In this document: positions 50,837 to 58,780 of the stretch, piece by piece
Layout of the letters: every line of letters begins with the position of its first letter
Position numbering within the stretch: the first letter of the stretch is position 1
Source: JACVRW01 sp963835705
GTDB lineage: Bacteria > Actinomycetota > Thermoleophilia > Solirubrobacterales > Thermoleophilaceae
NCBI GenBank assembly: GCA_963835705.1
Contig: CAWIGR010000001.1
Coordinates: 1 to 64,000 of the forward strand
DNA length: 64,000 bases
Direction of reading: 5' to 3'
Made by a program: the position numbers and the translations under genes
The notes under the pieces: model-generated
The model's database searches: none
Seen by the model: only the letters and a program-made list of their open reading frames with translations
Told to the model about the DNA's origin: nothing

Positions 50837-52798
50837 GTGAGCTTCCGGGGCAGGCTGCGGCTGTTCTTCGTGCTGCTGGTGATCGTGCCGATGATCGCGC
50901 TCGCGGTCGTCCTATTCACGCTCACCGGCCGCAGCGAGACCGGCAAGGCCGACGCGGGCATCTCAGCCGGCACCAGCACCGCCTTCGGCGTCTACGAGGA
51001 GGCGGCGCGCAGGGCCTCGCCCGCGCTGCGCGAGGTCGCGTCCGATCGCCGCCTTCGCGCCGCGCTCGCCGCCGGGAGCGGCGTCGAGGCGGCCCTCGAG
51101 CGGCTCGTCGGCGGCTCCCGGGGGATCGTGCTGATCGAGCTCTACTCGCAGGAGGAAGAGCTCATCGCCCAAGCGGGCTCGCCGGCCGGGGTCGCGCCGC
51201 GCGGCGCTCCGATCGGCGCGGGGGGCCAGACACTCGGCACGCTCGCCGTGACGGTCACCGCCGCGGACGGGCTCGCCCGGCGAGTGCGGAGGCTCACCGG
51301 GCTGGACGCCGCCGTCTACCGGGACGCGCGGCTGCTCGCCGCGACCAGGAGCGGGCTCGAGGACCGCGGGCGCCTCGGCGAGCTCGGAGACCCCCACGAC
51401 GTCGAGGCCGAAGACGGGGCCGAGTATCGCGCTCGCGTCGAGCGCATCCCCGAGCCCGCCGGCCCGCCCGTCGAGCTGGCGCTGCTCCAGGACACGGCCG
51501 CCCTGTCGGACACCATCTCCGAGAACCGGCTCGTGATCGGCGGCCTGCTGGCCGGCTTCCTCGTCCTCGCGATGCTCGGCGCCGCGGGCGTCAGCCGCGC
51601 GCTCACCGGTCAGATCGGCACGTTCCTGGACGCGGCTCGGCGCCTCGCGCGAGGGGACTTCGCCCACCCGGTCCCGGTCACGGGTCAGGACGAGTTCGCC
51701 CAGCTGGGGCGGGAGTTCAACAGCATGTCGTCGCAGCTCGAGGCGAAGATCGAGGAGATCGAGCGCAAGCGCGAGGAGCTGGAGGCCACGATCCGCCGCG
51801 TCGGCGATGCGCTCGCCACCGGGCTCGACCGGGACGGAGTGGTGGCGCTCGCGGTGCGCCAGGCGGTCGACGCCTGCGGGGCCGAGGCCGGGCGCGCGCT
51901 GCCGCTCGAGCGGGGCGCGTTCCGCGAGCACAGATCGGGGCGCGACGACGCGGAGCTGCGCGACGCGATCGTCGCGGCCGAGCGGCGGGCGTTCGAGCCG
52001 AGCGCCGAGGTAGGGCCCGAGCTGCTCGACCCGGTGGACCCCGAGGCGGCCCCGCCGCGCGCCCGCCGGGCGGGCGCCGCCCAGGCGGGCGGCGCCCACG
52101 CGCTGGCGGTTCCGATGCGCGCACTGGTCGCGTCGGCCGAGCCGGAGTACCTGGGGGTCCTCTCCATCGCACGGCACGCCCGCCCCTTCGCGCGTGAGGA
52201 GGAGGAGCTGCTCGAGTACCTGGCCGGCCAGGCGATCGTGTCGATCGAGAACGCCAGCCTGCACGCGACGGTGGAGCGCCAGGCCGTCACCGACGAGCTG
52301 ACCGGCCTCGCCAACGCGCGCGCGTTCCGCTCGATCCTCGAGCGCGAGCTCGAGCGCAGCCGGCGCTTCCGGAGCCCGCTCGGTCTCGTGATGGTCGACC
52401 TCGACGACTTCAAGCAGGTCAACGATCGCCACGGCCACCAGCAGGGCGACGAGGTGCTCGCCTCGGTGGCGGGCGTGCTGCGGGACCTCTCGCGCGACAT
52501 CGATGCGCCGGCCCGCTACGGCGGGGAGGAGCTGGCGGTGGTGCTGCCCCAGACCGACGCCGAGGGGGCCGCCCTGCTGGCCGAGCGCATGCGCGAGGCG
52601 GTCGAGCGGCTGCGCGTGCCGCGTGTGGGCGGCGGGGGATCGCTTCGGGTCACGGCCAGCTTCGGCGTGGCGTCGGTGCCGGAGAGCGCGGCCGGCCGGG
52701 AGGAGCTGGTCGCCGCCGCCGACGCCGCCCTCTACAGGGCCAAGCGCGGCGGCAAGAACCGGGTGGAGCGCGCGTCGCGGGTGGTGGCGGCCGGCTGA
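50837..52798 (+). CDS. Membrane-bound diguanylate cyclase (HAMP-GAF-GGDEF)
   Basis: 653 residues from GTG 50837 (GTG 50795 also possible). Helix LRLFFVLLVIVPMIALAVVL at the N-terminus, an extracytoplasmic region of about 200 residues, a second helix LVIGGLLAGFLVLAMLG near 230, HAMP (LARGDFAHPVPVTGQDEF), a coiled segment, a GAF-like domain and a C-terminal GGDEF domain (VTDELTGLANARAFRSIL; YGGEELAVVLP; GVASVPE). The GGEEL active site is intact, so it should make c-di-GMP. No RxxD inhibitory site seen before GGEEL. Single gene. Confidence 0.9.
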   Translation: MSFRGRLRLFFVLLVIVPMIALAVVLFTLTGRSETGKADAGISAGTSTAFGVYEEAARRASPALREVASDRRLRAALAAGSGVEAALERLVGGSRGIVLIELYSQEEELIAQAGSPAGVAPRGAPIGAGGQTLGTLAVTVTAADGLARRVRRLTGLDAAVYRDARLLAATRSGLEDRGRLGELGDPHDVEAEDGAEYRARVERIPEPAGPPVELALLQDTAALSDTISENRLVIGGLLAGFLVLAMLGAAGVSRALTGQIGTFLDAARRLARGDFAHPVPVTGQDEFAQLGREFNSMSSQLEAKIEEIERKREELEATIRRVGDALATGLDRDGVVALAVRQAVDACGAEAGRALPLERGAFREHRSGRDDAELRDAIVAAERRAFEPSAEVGPELLDPVDPEAAPPRARRAGAAQAGGAHALAVPMRALVASAEPEYLGVLSIARHARPFAREEEELLEYLAGQAIVSIENASLHATVERQAVTDELTGLANARAFRSILERELERSRRFRSPLGLVMVDLDDFKQVNDRHGHQQGDEVLASVAGVLRDLSRDIDAPARYGGEELAVVLPQTDAEGAALLAERMREAVERLRVPRVGGGGSLRVTASFGVASVPESAAGREELVAAADAALYRAKRGGKNRVERASRVVAAG

Positions 52799-52853
52799 GC
52801 GGCGGCGGGGCGGCCAGAAAGCGTCCGGCGAGCCTCGATAGGCTTCCGCGGCG

Positions 52854-53468
52854 ATGGGCATTCTCGACGATGCCATCAGGCAGCATCTCGACCTCAAGCG
52901 CCAGCACGGGGCTCCCGAGGAGGAGCTTGAGCGCCAGGAGGAGGAGGCGCTCGGGCCGGCGCGGCGCGACGTCGCCCCCGCGGAGCCGTCGGGTGACGAC
53001 GAGCTCGAGTCGGAAGGGGAGGGCACGGCCGCGGAAGCCGCTCCCGAGGCGCTCGAGGACGAGGCCGAGCACTACGAGGACGACGAGCCCCCGGAGACGG
53101 AGATCGCGCCGCGAGAGCCGGAGAGCGACACGGCCCCCGAGCCCGACGTGGCCCCCGAGCCCGACGTGGCCCCCGAGCCCGACGTGGCCTTTGACCCGCA
53201 CGAGGAAGCGGAGCAAGAAGAGGACTTCGAGGGCGTCCCGGAACCGGAGGAGCTGCCGCCGTCGCCGGCGCCCTTCGACGCGTCGACGGCATTCGACGAG
53301 TTCGGCGACGAGGACGAGCCCAAAGGCGAGGGCCAGCCGGAGAAGGACGAGTCGGAGGGTGGGGACGCCGACGTGCTCGAGGACACGCCCGACTTCCTCC
53401 AGGAGACGCCGGAGCACGACCGGCTCTGGTTCGAGCAGAAGCCGCCCCGCGACTTCGACTTCGACTAG
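52854..53468 (+). CDS. Highly acidic, low-complexity conserved hypothetical protein
   Basis: 204 residues. Ends are well ordered: MGILDDAIRQHLDLKRQHGA at the start and DFLQETPEHDRLWFEQKPPR then DFDFD at the end. The middle (about 40-170) is mostly Glu/Asp/Pro/Ala and includes three APEPDV repeats. The pattern of conserved termini and an acidic disordered middle recurs in actinobacteria downstream of signalling genes. Function unknown; may be an adaptor or a membrane-edge protein. Confidence 0.78.
   Translation: MGILDDAIRQHLDLKRQHGAPEEELERQEEEALGPARRDVAPAEPSGDDELESEGEGTAAEAAPEALEDEAEHYEDDEPPETEIAPREPESDTAPEPDVAPEPDVAPEPDVAFDPHEEAEQEEDFEGVPEPEELPPSPAPFDASTAFDEFGDEDEPKGEGQPEKDESEGGDADVLEDTPDFLQETPEHDRLWFEQKPPRDFDFD
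53133..53186 (+). repeat. Three perfect 18-bp tandem repeats
   Basis: The unit GCCCCCGAGCCCGACGTG occurs three times without change and encodes APEPDV each time, inside the acidic protein gene. Perfect identity suggests recent slippage and possible length variation between strains. Confidence 0.95.
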
Positions 53469-53635
53469 CGCGAGCTGCGGCGGGGACCGCCCGCCCCGGC
53501 GGCCCCCGCGTTATGCAACTCGGCGGCGTTCTGGTGCCGCCTGGACGACGGAACCCTCCGTGCCGTCGTAGGTCGGTTCTCGGCGCGGCTGCGGCGAGCA
53601 TGAGACTCCGCGCACGATGTTCAACGTTTGTTGGT

Positions 53636-55072
53636 CTACGAGATGTAGCCGCGCGTGCGGGAGGCCTCGACCACCCGCTCGATTCCCAGCTCGTAGGCGG
53701 CGGCCCGAAGCGGGACCGAGCCGTCGCGGGCGCGTTCCGACACCTCGCGGAAGGCCCTTCGCATGATGCGGCCGAGCCGATCGTTCACCTCGCGCTCGTC
53801 CCAGCGGAAGTGCTGCAGGTTCTGGACCCATTCGAAATACGAGACGACCACGCCGCCGGCGTTGGCCATCACGTCGGGAACCACAAGGATGCCGTTGTCC
53901 TGCAGGATCTCGTCGGCGGCCGGTGTGGTCGGGCTGTTGGCGCCCTCCACCACCATGCGGCAGCGCAGCCGGTCGGCGTTCTGCTTGTGGATCATGCCGC
54001 CGAGCGCGGCGGGGATGAAGACCTCGCACTCGATCTCGAGCAGGTCGCCGGGCTCGATCGCCTCGGCCCCGTCGAACTCGGGCAGCGTGCCTCCGTCGCG
54101 GACGTGCTCCACCAGCGCGTCGGCGTCGATCCCCTGGTCGCTGCGGATCGCGCCGCTGGCGTCGGACACGCCCACCATCGTCGCGCCGAGCTCCTGCATG
54201 ATCCGCGCCGCCCAGGAGCCGACGTTGCCGAAGCCCTGGACCACGAAGCGGCTGTCGGCGGGCGAGAGGTCGAGCTGCGGCGCGGCCTCGCGGTACATGT
54301 AGACGACCCCCCGCCCCGTGGCCGCCTCACGTCCGTACGAGCCCTCGAGCGCGATCGGCTTGCCGGTCACGCAGGCGGGCGTGTGGCCGTGCAGCTTGCC
54401 GTACTCGTCCATCAGCCAGGCCATGACCTGGGCGTCGGTGCCAACGTCGGGCGCCGGGATGTCCCGCGTCGGCCCGAGCACCTTCTCCACCTTGTCCATG
54501 AACGAGCGCGTGACCGACTGCAGCTCGTCCACCTCGAGCTTCTTCGGGTCCACGTTCACGCCGCCCTTGGCCCCGCCGTAGGGGATGCCGGCGATGGCCG
54601 TCTTCCAAGTCATCAGCTCGGCGAGGGCGCGCACCTCGTCGAGGTCGACCTCGGGGTGGTAGCGGATGCCGCCCTTATAGGGCCCGCGCGCGCCGTTGTG
54701 CTGGACGCGGTAGCCCGAGAAGACGTGGATGCGGCCGTCCTGAAGCTTCACCGGCACCTGGACCTGTACCTCGCGGTAGGACGAGCGGAGCACGGCGGCG
54801 ATGTCGTCCCGCAGCTCGAGCCGCTCGGCGGCGAGCCCGAACCAGTGGCTGACGATCTCGTAGTTGGAGACCTCGGCGCGCTGGGGCGGCTCGTGCTCTT
54901 CGGTCTGCCGCGGCGACTTGTCCGGCTCACCGTGCCCGTCAGCCTCGGCGTGCGGACCGCCCTTGTCGGCCTCACCCGCCTCCCGCGCCTCGCTCTGGGC
55001 GGCCTCCTCGGTCGCCTGTACGCCGCCGTCCTCGTCCTCTGCCGTCTCGCCCACTGCCTCGTCAGGGATCAC
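53636..55072 (-). CDS. Glutamate/leucine dehydrogenase family protein
   Basis: About 478 residues from GTG 55072. The substrate domain shows GGIRYHPEVDLDEVRALAEL, MTWKTAIAGIPYGGAKGGVN with the catalytic lysines, and PAPDVGTDAQVMAWLMDEY; the NAD(P) domain has FVVQGFGNVGSWAARIMQEL, and NAGGVVVSYFEWVQN ends the active site. Catalyses reversible oxidative deamination, probably of glutamate. An acidic 60-residue N-terminal extension (EDEDGGVQATEEAAQSEARE) precedes the usual start NYEIVSHWF; it may be real or the true start may lie nearer residue 60. The convergent side is empty (53469-53635). Confidence 0.9.
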   Translation of the reverse strand: MIPDEAVGETAEDEDGGVQATEEAAQSEAREAGEADKGGPHAEADGHGEPDKSPRQTEEHEPPQRAEVSNYEIVSHWFGLAAERLELRDDIAAVLRSSYREVQVQVPVKLQDGRIHVFSGYRVQHNGARGPYKGGIRYHPEVDLDEVRALAELMTWKTAIAGIPYGGAKGGVNVDPKKLEVDELQSVTRSFMDKVEKVLGPTRDIPAPDVGTDAQVMAWLMDEYGKLHGHTPACVTGKPIALEGSYGREAATGRGVVYMYREAAPQLDLSPADSRFVVQGFGNVGSWAARIMQELGATMVGVSDASGAIRSDQGIDADALVEHVRDGGTLPEFDGAEAIEPGDLLEIECEVFIPAALGGMIHKQNADRLRCRMVVEGANSPTTPAADEILQDNGILVVPDVMANAGGVVVSYFEWVQNLQHFRWDEREVNDRLGRIMRRAFREVSERARDGSVPLRAAAYELGIERVVEASRTRGYIS

Positions 55073-55140
55073 GCAAGGCCCGCCTTCCCGATTTCGGCCG
55101 CCTCGAATCAGGTGGATGGAGCGCCTACCATTACGCGCAC

Positions 55141-55212
55141 GGGGCCATAGCTCAGCTGGAAGAGCGCGTGGTTTGCACCACGAGGCCGCCGGTTCGAGTC
55201 CGGCTGGCTCCA
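55141..55212 (+). tRNA. tRNA-Ala (TGC anticodon) with a 6-base anticodon loop
   Basis: Acceptor GGGGCCA/TGGCTCC, D arm GCTC...GAGC and T arm GCCGG-TTCGAGT-CCGGC are normal. The anticodon stem CGTGG/CCACG encloses only TTTGCA (six bases), one short of the universal seven, so the gene is 72 bases against 73 for the other tRNA-Ala. A normal loop would be TTTGCAA. Either a one-base deletion at a homopolymer in the assembly or a damaged gene. Antisense to the end of the cyclic-nucleotide-binding gene. Confidence 0.85.
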
Positions 55213-55655
55213 TCGAACCCGGCGGACCTGTCGTTCAGTCGAGCGGTCGGAGCCCTCAGAACGAGGTTCTGAGCCACTCGCTCGCGCATCATCGCCCGCA
55301 GTTCCTCGGCGATCTTCGGCATGCGCGCCTCGATCTGCTTGAACTCGCGGGAGAAGATCGCGACCAGCTTCATGGGCGTGGTGGCCGTGATCGACGCGGT
55401 CCGGGTGCCGGTCGCCAGGATCCCGATCTCCCCGAAGGCGTCTCCCGGGCCGAGCGACCGAATCAGCTCGCCGCCCTTGTGGACCTCGGCCTCGCCGCTC
55501 TCGATCACGAAGAACACGTAGGCATGCTCGCCTTCGGTCGTGAGAGTCGTGCCGGCTTCCACGGTCTGTTCCCGGGCGCACGACGCCACCTCGTCGCGTT
55601 CTGCGGCGGCGAGCTCGGCGAACAGCGGCAGGCCCTTGAGTCGCGCTGGATCCAT
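55152..55655 (-). CDS. Cyclic nucleotide-binding domain protein
   Basis: 167 residues. One CNB domain: LKGLPLFAELAAAERDEVAS at the start, VEAGTTLTTEGEHAYVFFVI, and the phosphate-binding cassette GDAFGEIGILATGTRTASIT (Glu and Arg present). No DNA-binding domain follows. A regulatory binder of cAMP that would fit the cyclase at 36985. The last 20 codons run antisense through the tRNA-Ala gene (GGLVVQTTRSSS), which suggests a displaced stop or that the true end was lost. Confidence 0.82.
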   Translation of the reverse strand: MDPARLKGLPLFAELAAAERDEVASCAREQTVEAGTTLTTEGEHAYVFFVIESGEAEVHKGGELIRSLGPGDAFGEIGILATGTRTASITATTPMKLVAIFSREFKQIEARMPKIAEELRAMMRERVAQNLVLRAPTARLNDRSAGFDGASRTRTGGLVVQTTRSSS

Positions 55656-55741
55656 GTGGGACTCCTCGGTGGGGTGGTGGCGGCAATCCTCTCCGCGCGA
55701 TTCAGGCACGGCGTAAACAGGGTGTGAACGAGCCCGGGCGC

Positions 55742-56830
55742 TCAGCGCGCCTTCGCCCGCTCGAACGCCTTGTCGAGCAGGATCGGCGCGTGGCGGGAGG
55801 GGTCGCGCGAGTTCAGCAGCACCACGCCCATCCGGCGCCCGCCGCGACGCGCCACGCCCACGAAGCAGCGGCCGGCCTCGCTGGTGTAGCCGGTCTTCAG
55901 GCCCACCGCGCCGGGGTAGCCCAGCCGCATCAGCGGGTTGTGCCCCGTGAGATAGAGCCTCCCGCCCTTGATCGGGAACCGGAACGCCACCTGGCGCCGG
56001 CGCGCGATCCGGCGGATCCGCTCCCTCGACATCGCCATCCGCGTCATCACGGCCAGGTCGCGCGCGCAGGAGCGGTTCCCCTTCTCCAGCCCGTGCGACG
56101 AGGCGAACCTGGTGCAGGCGAGGCCCCACTCGCGGGCGCGGCGGTTCATCAGCCGCACGAAGCGCCGCTCGGACCCCGACACGTGCACCGCGAGGGCGAT
56201 CGCGGCGTCGTTGCCGGACACGAGCAGCAGCCCGTTCATCAGGGTCTCCAGCCGCACCCGTCTTCCCTTCGGCAGCATCCCCACTCCGGACCCGGTGTAG
56301 TCGAGCGCCGCGCCCGTGATCCGCACGGCCTCGTTGGGCCGAGCCTCCTGCGCCACGACCAGCGCGGTCATGATCTTGGTCAGGCTCGCCATCGGCAGCA
56401 CGCGCAGAGGACGGCGGCGCCAGAGGACGTCACCGCTGTCGAGGTCGAAGACGAGCGCGGCCCGGGGCGGCTTCCGCAGCCGCACGTGGAAGGCGTCGAC
56501 GCCGGCGAGCGGGATGGCCGGCACGGGCTCGCCCTGCACGAGCGGTCCCGGCTCGCTCGGCTCGCGGGGCGCCGTCTGCTCCACCAGCTCACGCGCGGGC
56601 GGGGCGCCGGCGGCGAGCGGAACGGCGGGAGCGCCGCGTCCGTCCTCCTCGCCGGCGAGGCCGAGGTAGGCGGCGGCCGCGACGCCGATGGGCGCCACCA
56701 GCAGCGCCAGCGTGGCCAGCACGTGCGGGGTGCGGCGGCGCCGTCGACGCCGGCGTCCGCTCGACGGGAAGGGCTGCGGGGCGGGCAGCGGCGCCGGCCC
56801 GGGCACCGGGGGTGGACCGCGCCTAGCCAT
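55742..56830 (-). CDS. D-alanyl-D-alanine carboxypeptidase (penicillin-binding, S11)
   Basis: 362 residues: Pro/Arg-rich cytoplasmic N-terminus, one membrane anchor (VLATLALLVAPIGVAAAAYL, about 38-57) and a peptidase domain with all three motifs: SLTKIM (SxxK, about 150), SGNDAA (SxN) and LKTGYT (KTG). Trims peptidoglycan stem peptides outside the membrane. Overlaps the small TM gene by eight bases; last gene of a rhomboid - small TM - DacA operon. Confidence 0.88.
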   Translation of the reverse strand: MARRGPPPVPGPAPLPAPQPFPSSGRRRRRRRRTPHVLATLALLVAPIGVAAAAYLGLAGEEDGRGAPAVPLAAGAPPARELVEQTAPREPSEPGPLVQGEPVPAIPLAGVDAFHVRLRKPPRAALVFDLDSGDVLWRRRPLRVLPMASLTKIMTALVVAQEARPNEAVRITGAALDYTGSGVGMLPKGRRVRLETLMNGLLLVSGNDAAIALAVHVSGSERRFVRLMNRRAREWGLACTRFASSHGLEKGNRSCARDLAVMTRMAMSRERIRRIARRRQVAFRFPIKGGRLYLTGHNPLMRLGYPGAVGLKTGYTSEAGRCFVGVARRGGRRMGVVLLNSRDPSRHAPILLDKAFERAKAR

Positions 56831-57002
56831 CGGAGGGCGGCGTGGTCAGCGCTCCCAGCACCCCGAACCCGAGGAGCGCGAGCACGATCGCGGAGACGAC
56901 GACGAGGATGTCTATGCCCTCCTCGATCGCCACGGTGACGGTGAGGAAGGCAAGCAGCGAGATGATCCCGAGGCTGCCCAGCAGCACCAGCGTTCGCGCC
57001 AT
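56823..57002 (-). CDS. Small two-segment membrane protein
   Basis: 59 residues: LVLLGSLGIISLLAFLTVTV and DILVVVSAIVLALLGFGVLG form a helical hairpin; no family recognised. Its ATG shares a base with the rhomboid stop (TGATG) and its stop overlaps the DacA start, so it is translationally coupled to both. Sandwiched between a membrane protease and a cell-wall enzyme. Confidence 0.75.
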   Translation of the reverse strand: MARTLVLLGSLGIISLLAFLTVTVAIEEGIDILVVVSAIVLALLGFGVLGALTTPPSDG

Positions 57003-57769
57003 CAGTACACCGGGAGGCGGTGCCCCGCCTCGTAGTCGTCGTGGACCTTGTTGGCGAACAGCTTGATCACGAGCATCCCGAACAGGAACCCGCCGATGTG
57101 GGCGAAGTAGGCGATGCCGCCGCCCTCCACCGGTTCGCTGAACGCGGGTAGCAGCTGCATCAGGAACCAGAAGCCCAGCACGAGCAGGGCGGGCAGCTCG
57201 ACGATGGTGAAGATGATGATGATGAAGATCACCGTTACTACGCGCGCGCGGGGGTAGAGAAGTGCATAGCCGCCGAGCACGGCGGCGATTGCGCCGCTCG
57301 CCCCGACCGTCGGGATCGCGGAGTCGGGATCGGTGACGATCTGGAGCCCGAGCGCGGCCAGCCCACCCAGCAGATAGAAGACGACGAACCGGACGCGTCC
57401 CATCGAATCCTCGATGTTGTTGCCGAAGATCCAGAGGAACAGCATGTTCCCCGCCAGGTGGATCAGGCTCCCGTGCAGGAACATCGAGGTGAAGATGGTG
57501 ATCCACCAGGGGGCCTGATCCGGAGCGGCGCCGACTACGCCGGGCTGGCCCTCGCAGGCGGGGACTCCTCCGGCGTCGCCGCACTCGTCGCCGGGATGGG
57601 TGACCTCGTAGGGGATCGCCCCGTACTCGAGCACGCGCTCGTTCCCCGTGGCGCCCAGATCCCAGAGCCCGCGCTCGAACAGGAAGTAGGCGGCGCAGCA
57701 GATCGCGATGATCGCGACGGTGAGCACGGGGAACTGCCGCGTGGGGATGTCGTCCTTCAGGGGAAACAC
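57002..57769 (-). CDS. Rhomboid-family intramembrane serine protease
   Basis: 255 residues, six to seven transmembrane segments. FLHGSLIHLAGNMLFLWIFG (HxxxN loop), GASGAIAAVLGGYALLYPRA with the catalytic Ser near residue 146, and AHIGGFLFGMLVIKL with the catalytic His near 225. A loop with three Cys (CGDAGGVPACEG) precedes the second segment. Cleaves transmembrane helices inside the membrane. First gene of the three-gene operon. Confidence 0.9.
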   Translation of the reverse strand: MFPLKDDIPTRQFPVLTVAIIAICCAAYFLFERGLWDLGATGNERVLEYGAIPYEVTHPGDECGDAGGVPACEGQPGVVGAAPDQAPWWITIFTSMFLHGSLIHLAGNMLFLWIFGNNIEDSMGRVRFVVFYLLGGLAALGLQIVTDPDSAIPTVGASGAIAAVLGGYALLYPRARVVTVIFIIIIFTIVELPALLVLGFWFLMQLLPAFSEPVEGGGIAYFAHIGGFLFGMLVIKLFANKVHDDYEAGHRLPVY

Positions 57770-57790
57770 GGCGCCTGCCCGCCATGATGC

Positions 57791-58780
57791 CTAGCGCCGC
57801 CGCGACACGTCCAGGTACTCGATCTCGTTCGAGAAGTCGAACCCGGGGGTGGGGCCGCCCTCGATCGCGTAGACCCTCCGGCCGAGGGCCGCGCCTCCCA
57901 GGCCGTGGCGGGCCGTGCGCATGCCGGGCAGCGAGCTCCAGCGGCGCCGGCGCGGCTCGAACAGCTCGACCTCGGCGATCGTCGTCCCGCCCGGCTCGAG
58001 CCGCTCGCCGCCGAACACCACGATGCGGCCGTCGCTCAGCCGCGCCGAGGCGATCCCGCCGCGCGCCACGCGCAGCGGCGGCAGCTCCTCCCAGACGCGG
58101 CGGCGCGGGTTGTAGCGCTCCGCAGTGGTGAGGTTGCCCGCGTCACGGCCGCCCAGCACGTAGAAGCGGCCGCCGGAGGCCACGCCGGTGGTGTGGTTGC
58201 GCGCCGGGCCGCGGAAGCTCGGGCCGCGGCGCCAGCGGGCGCCCCGGATGTCGTAGATCTCGAGCGACCGCAGCGAGCCCGAGTCGTTCGCGCCGCCCGC
58301 AGCGTAGAGCCGTCCCCGGATCGCGGCGAGGGCGTGGGCGGCGCGCGGGGTCGGCGCGGACGGCAGCCGGCGCCAGCGGCGCCGCTTGGGGTTGTAGCGA
58401 AGCAGCGCGCCCGTGGGAACGGTCAGGCCGGCCTCGCCCCGGTACCCGCCGTGCACATACAGGCGTTCGCGGTGCGCGACCGCCGTGGGATGGTTGAGCG
58501 CGACCGGCATGCCGGGCTCGCGCCTCCAGCGGTCGCGCCGGATGTCGTAGCGCTCGACCGCCGCGACGGTCTGGCCGCGGGAGCGCTCGAAGCCGCCGAC
58601 CACGTAGATGAAGCGCCCTATGCGGGCGGCGGCGACCTCGGTCCGTTCGAGCGGCGCCGGCGTGAGCGGTGTCCAGCGGTCCTGCCTCGCTCCCCCGTCA
58701 CGGGGGAGCAGGAGGACGGCCAACAGGCCGAGGACTACTGCGCATGTCCCGGCGAGAAGCGCCCGGGACGGAGCCCTCAC
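57791..58780 (-). CDS. Membrane-anchored Kelch-repeat beta-propeller protein
   Basis: 329 residues from GTG 58780. N-terminal anchor LLAGTCAVVLGLLAVLLLP, then about six Kelch blades: IYVVGGFERSRGQTVAAVER, LYVHGGYRGEAGLTVP, LYAAGGANDSGSLRSLEIYD, FYVLGGRDAGNLTTAERYNP, IVVFGGERLEPGGTTIAEVE. Double-glycine motifs in each blade are intact. Surface or periplasmic scaffold, partner unknown. Its start overlaps the lipA stop (GTGA), so the three genes lipB-lipA-kelch are co-translated. Confidence 0.85.
   Translation of the reverse strand: MRAPSRALLAGTCAVVLGLLAVLLLPRDGGARQDRWTPLTPAPLERTEVAAARIGRFIYVVGGFERSRGQTVAAVERYDIRRDRWRREPGMPVALNHPTAVAHRERLYVHGGYRGEAGLTVPTGALLRYNPKRRRWRRLPSAPTPRAAHALAAIRGRLYAAGGANDSGSLRSLEIYDIRGARWRRGPSFRGPARNHTTGVASGGRFYVLGGRDAGNLTTAERYNPRRRVWEELPPLRVARGGIASARLSDGRIVVFGGERLEPGGTTIAEVELFEPRRRRWSSLPGMRTARHGLGGAALGRRVYAIEGGPTPGFDFSNEIEYLDVSRRR

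Noticed and set aside
50963..53026. 687-codon minus-strand frame opposite the GGDEF gene
   Set aside because: Antisense shadow; the plus strand has all GGDEF motifs.
53513..55150. 545-codon plus-strand frame opposite the glutamate dehydrogenase
   Set aside because: Antisense shadow running into the tRNA; His/Val-rich without domains.
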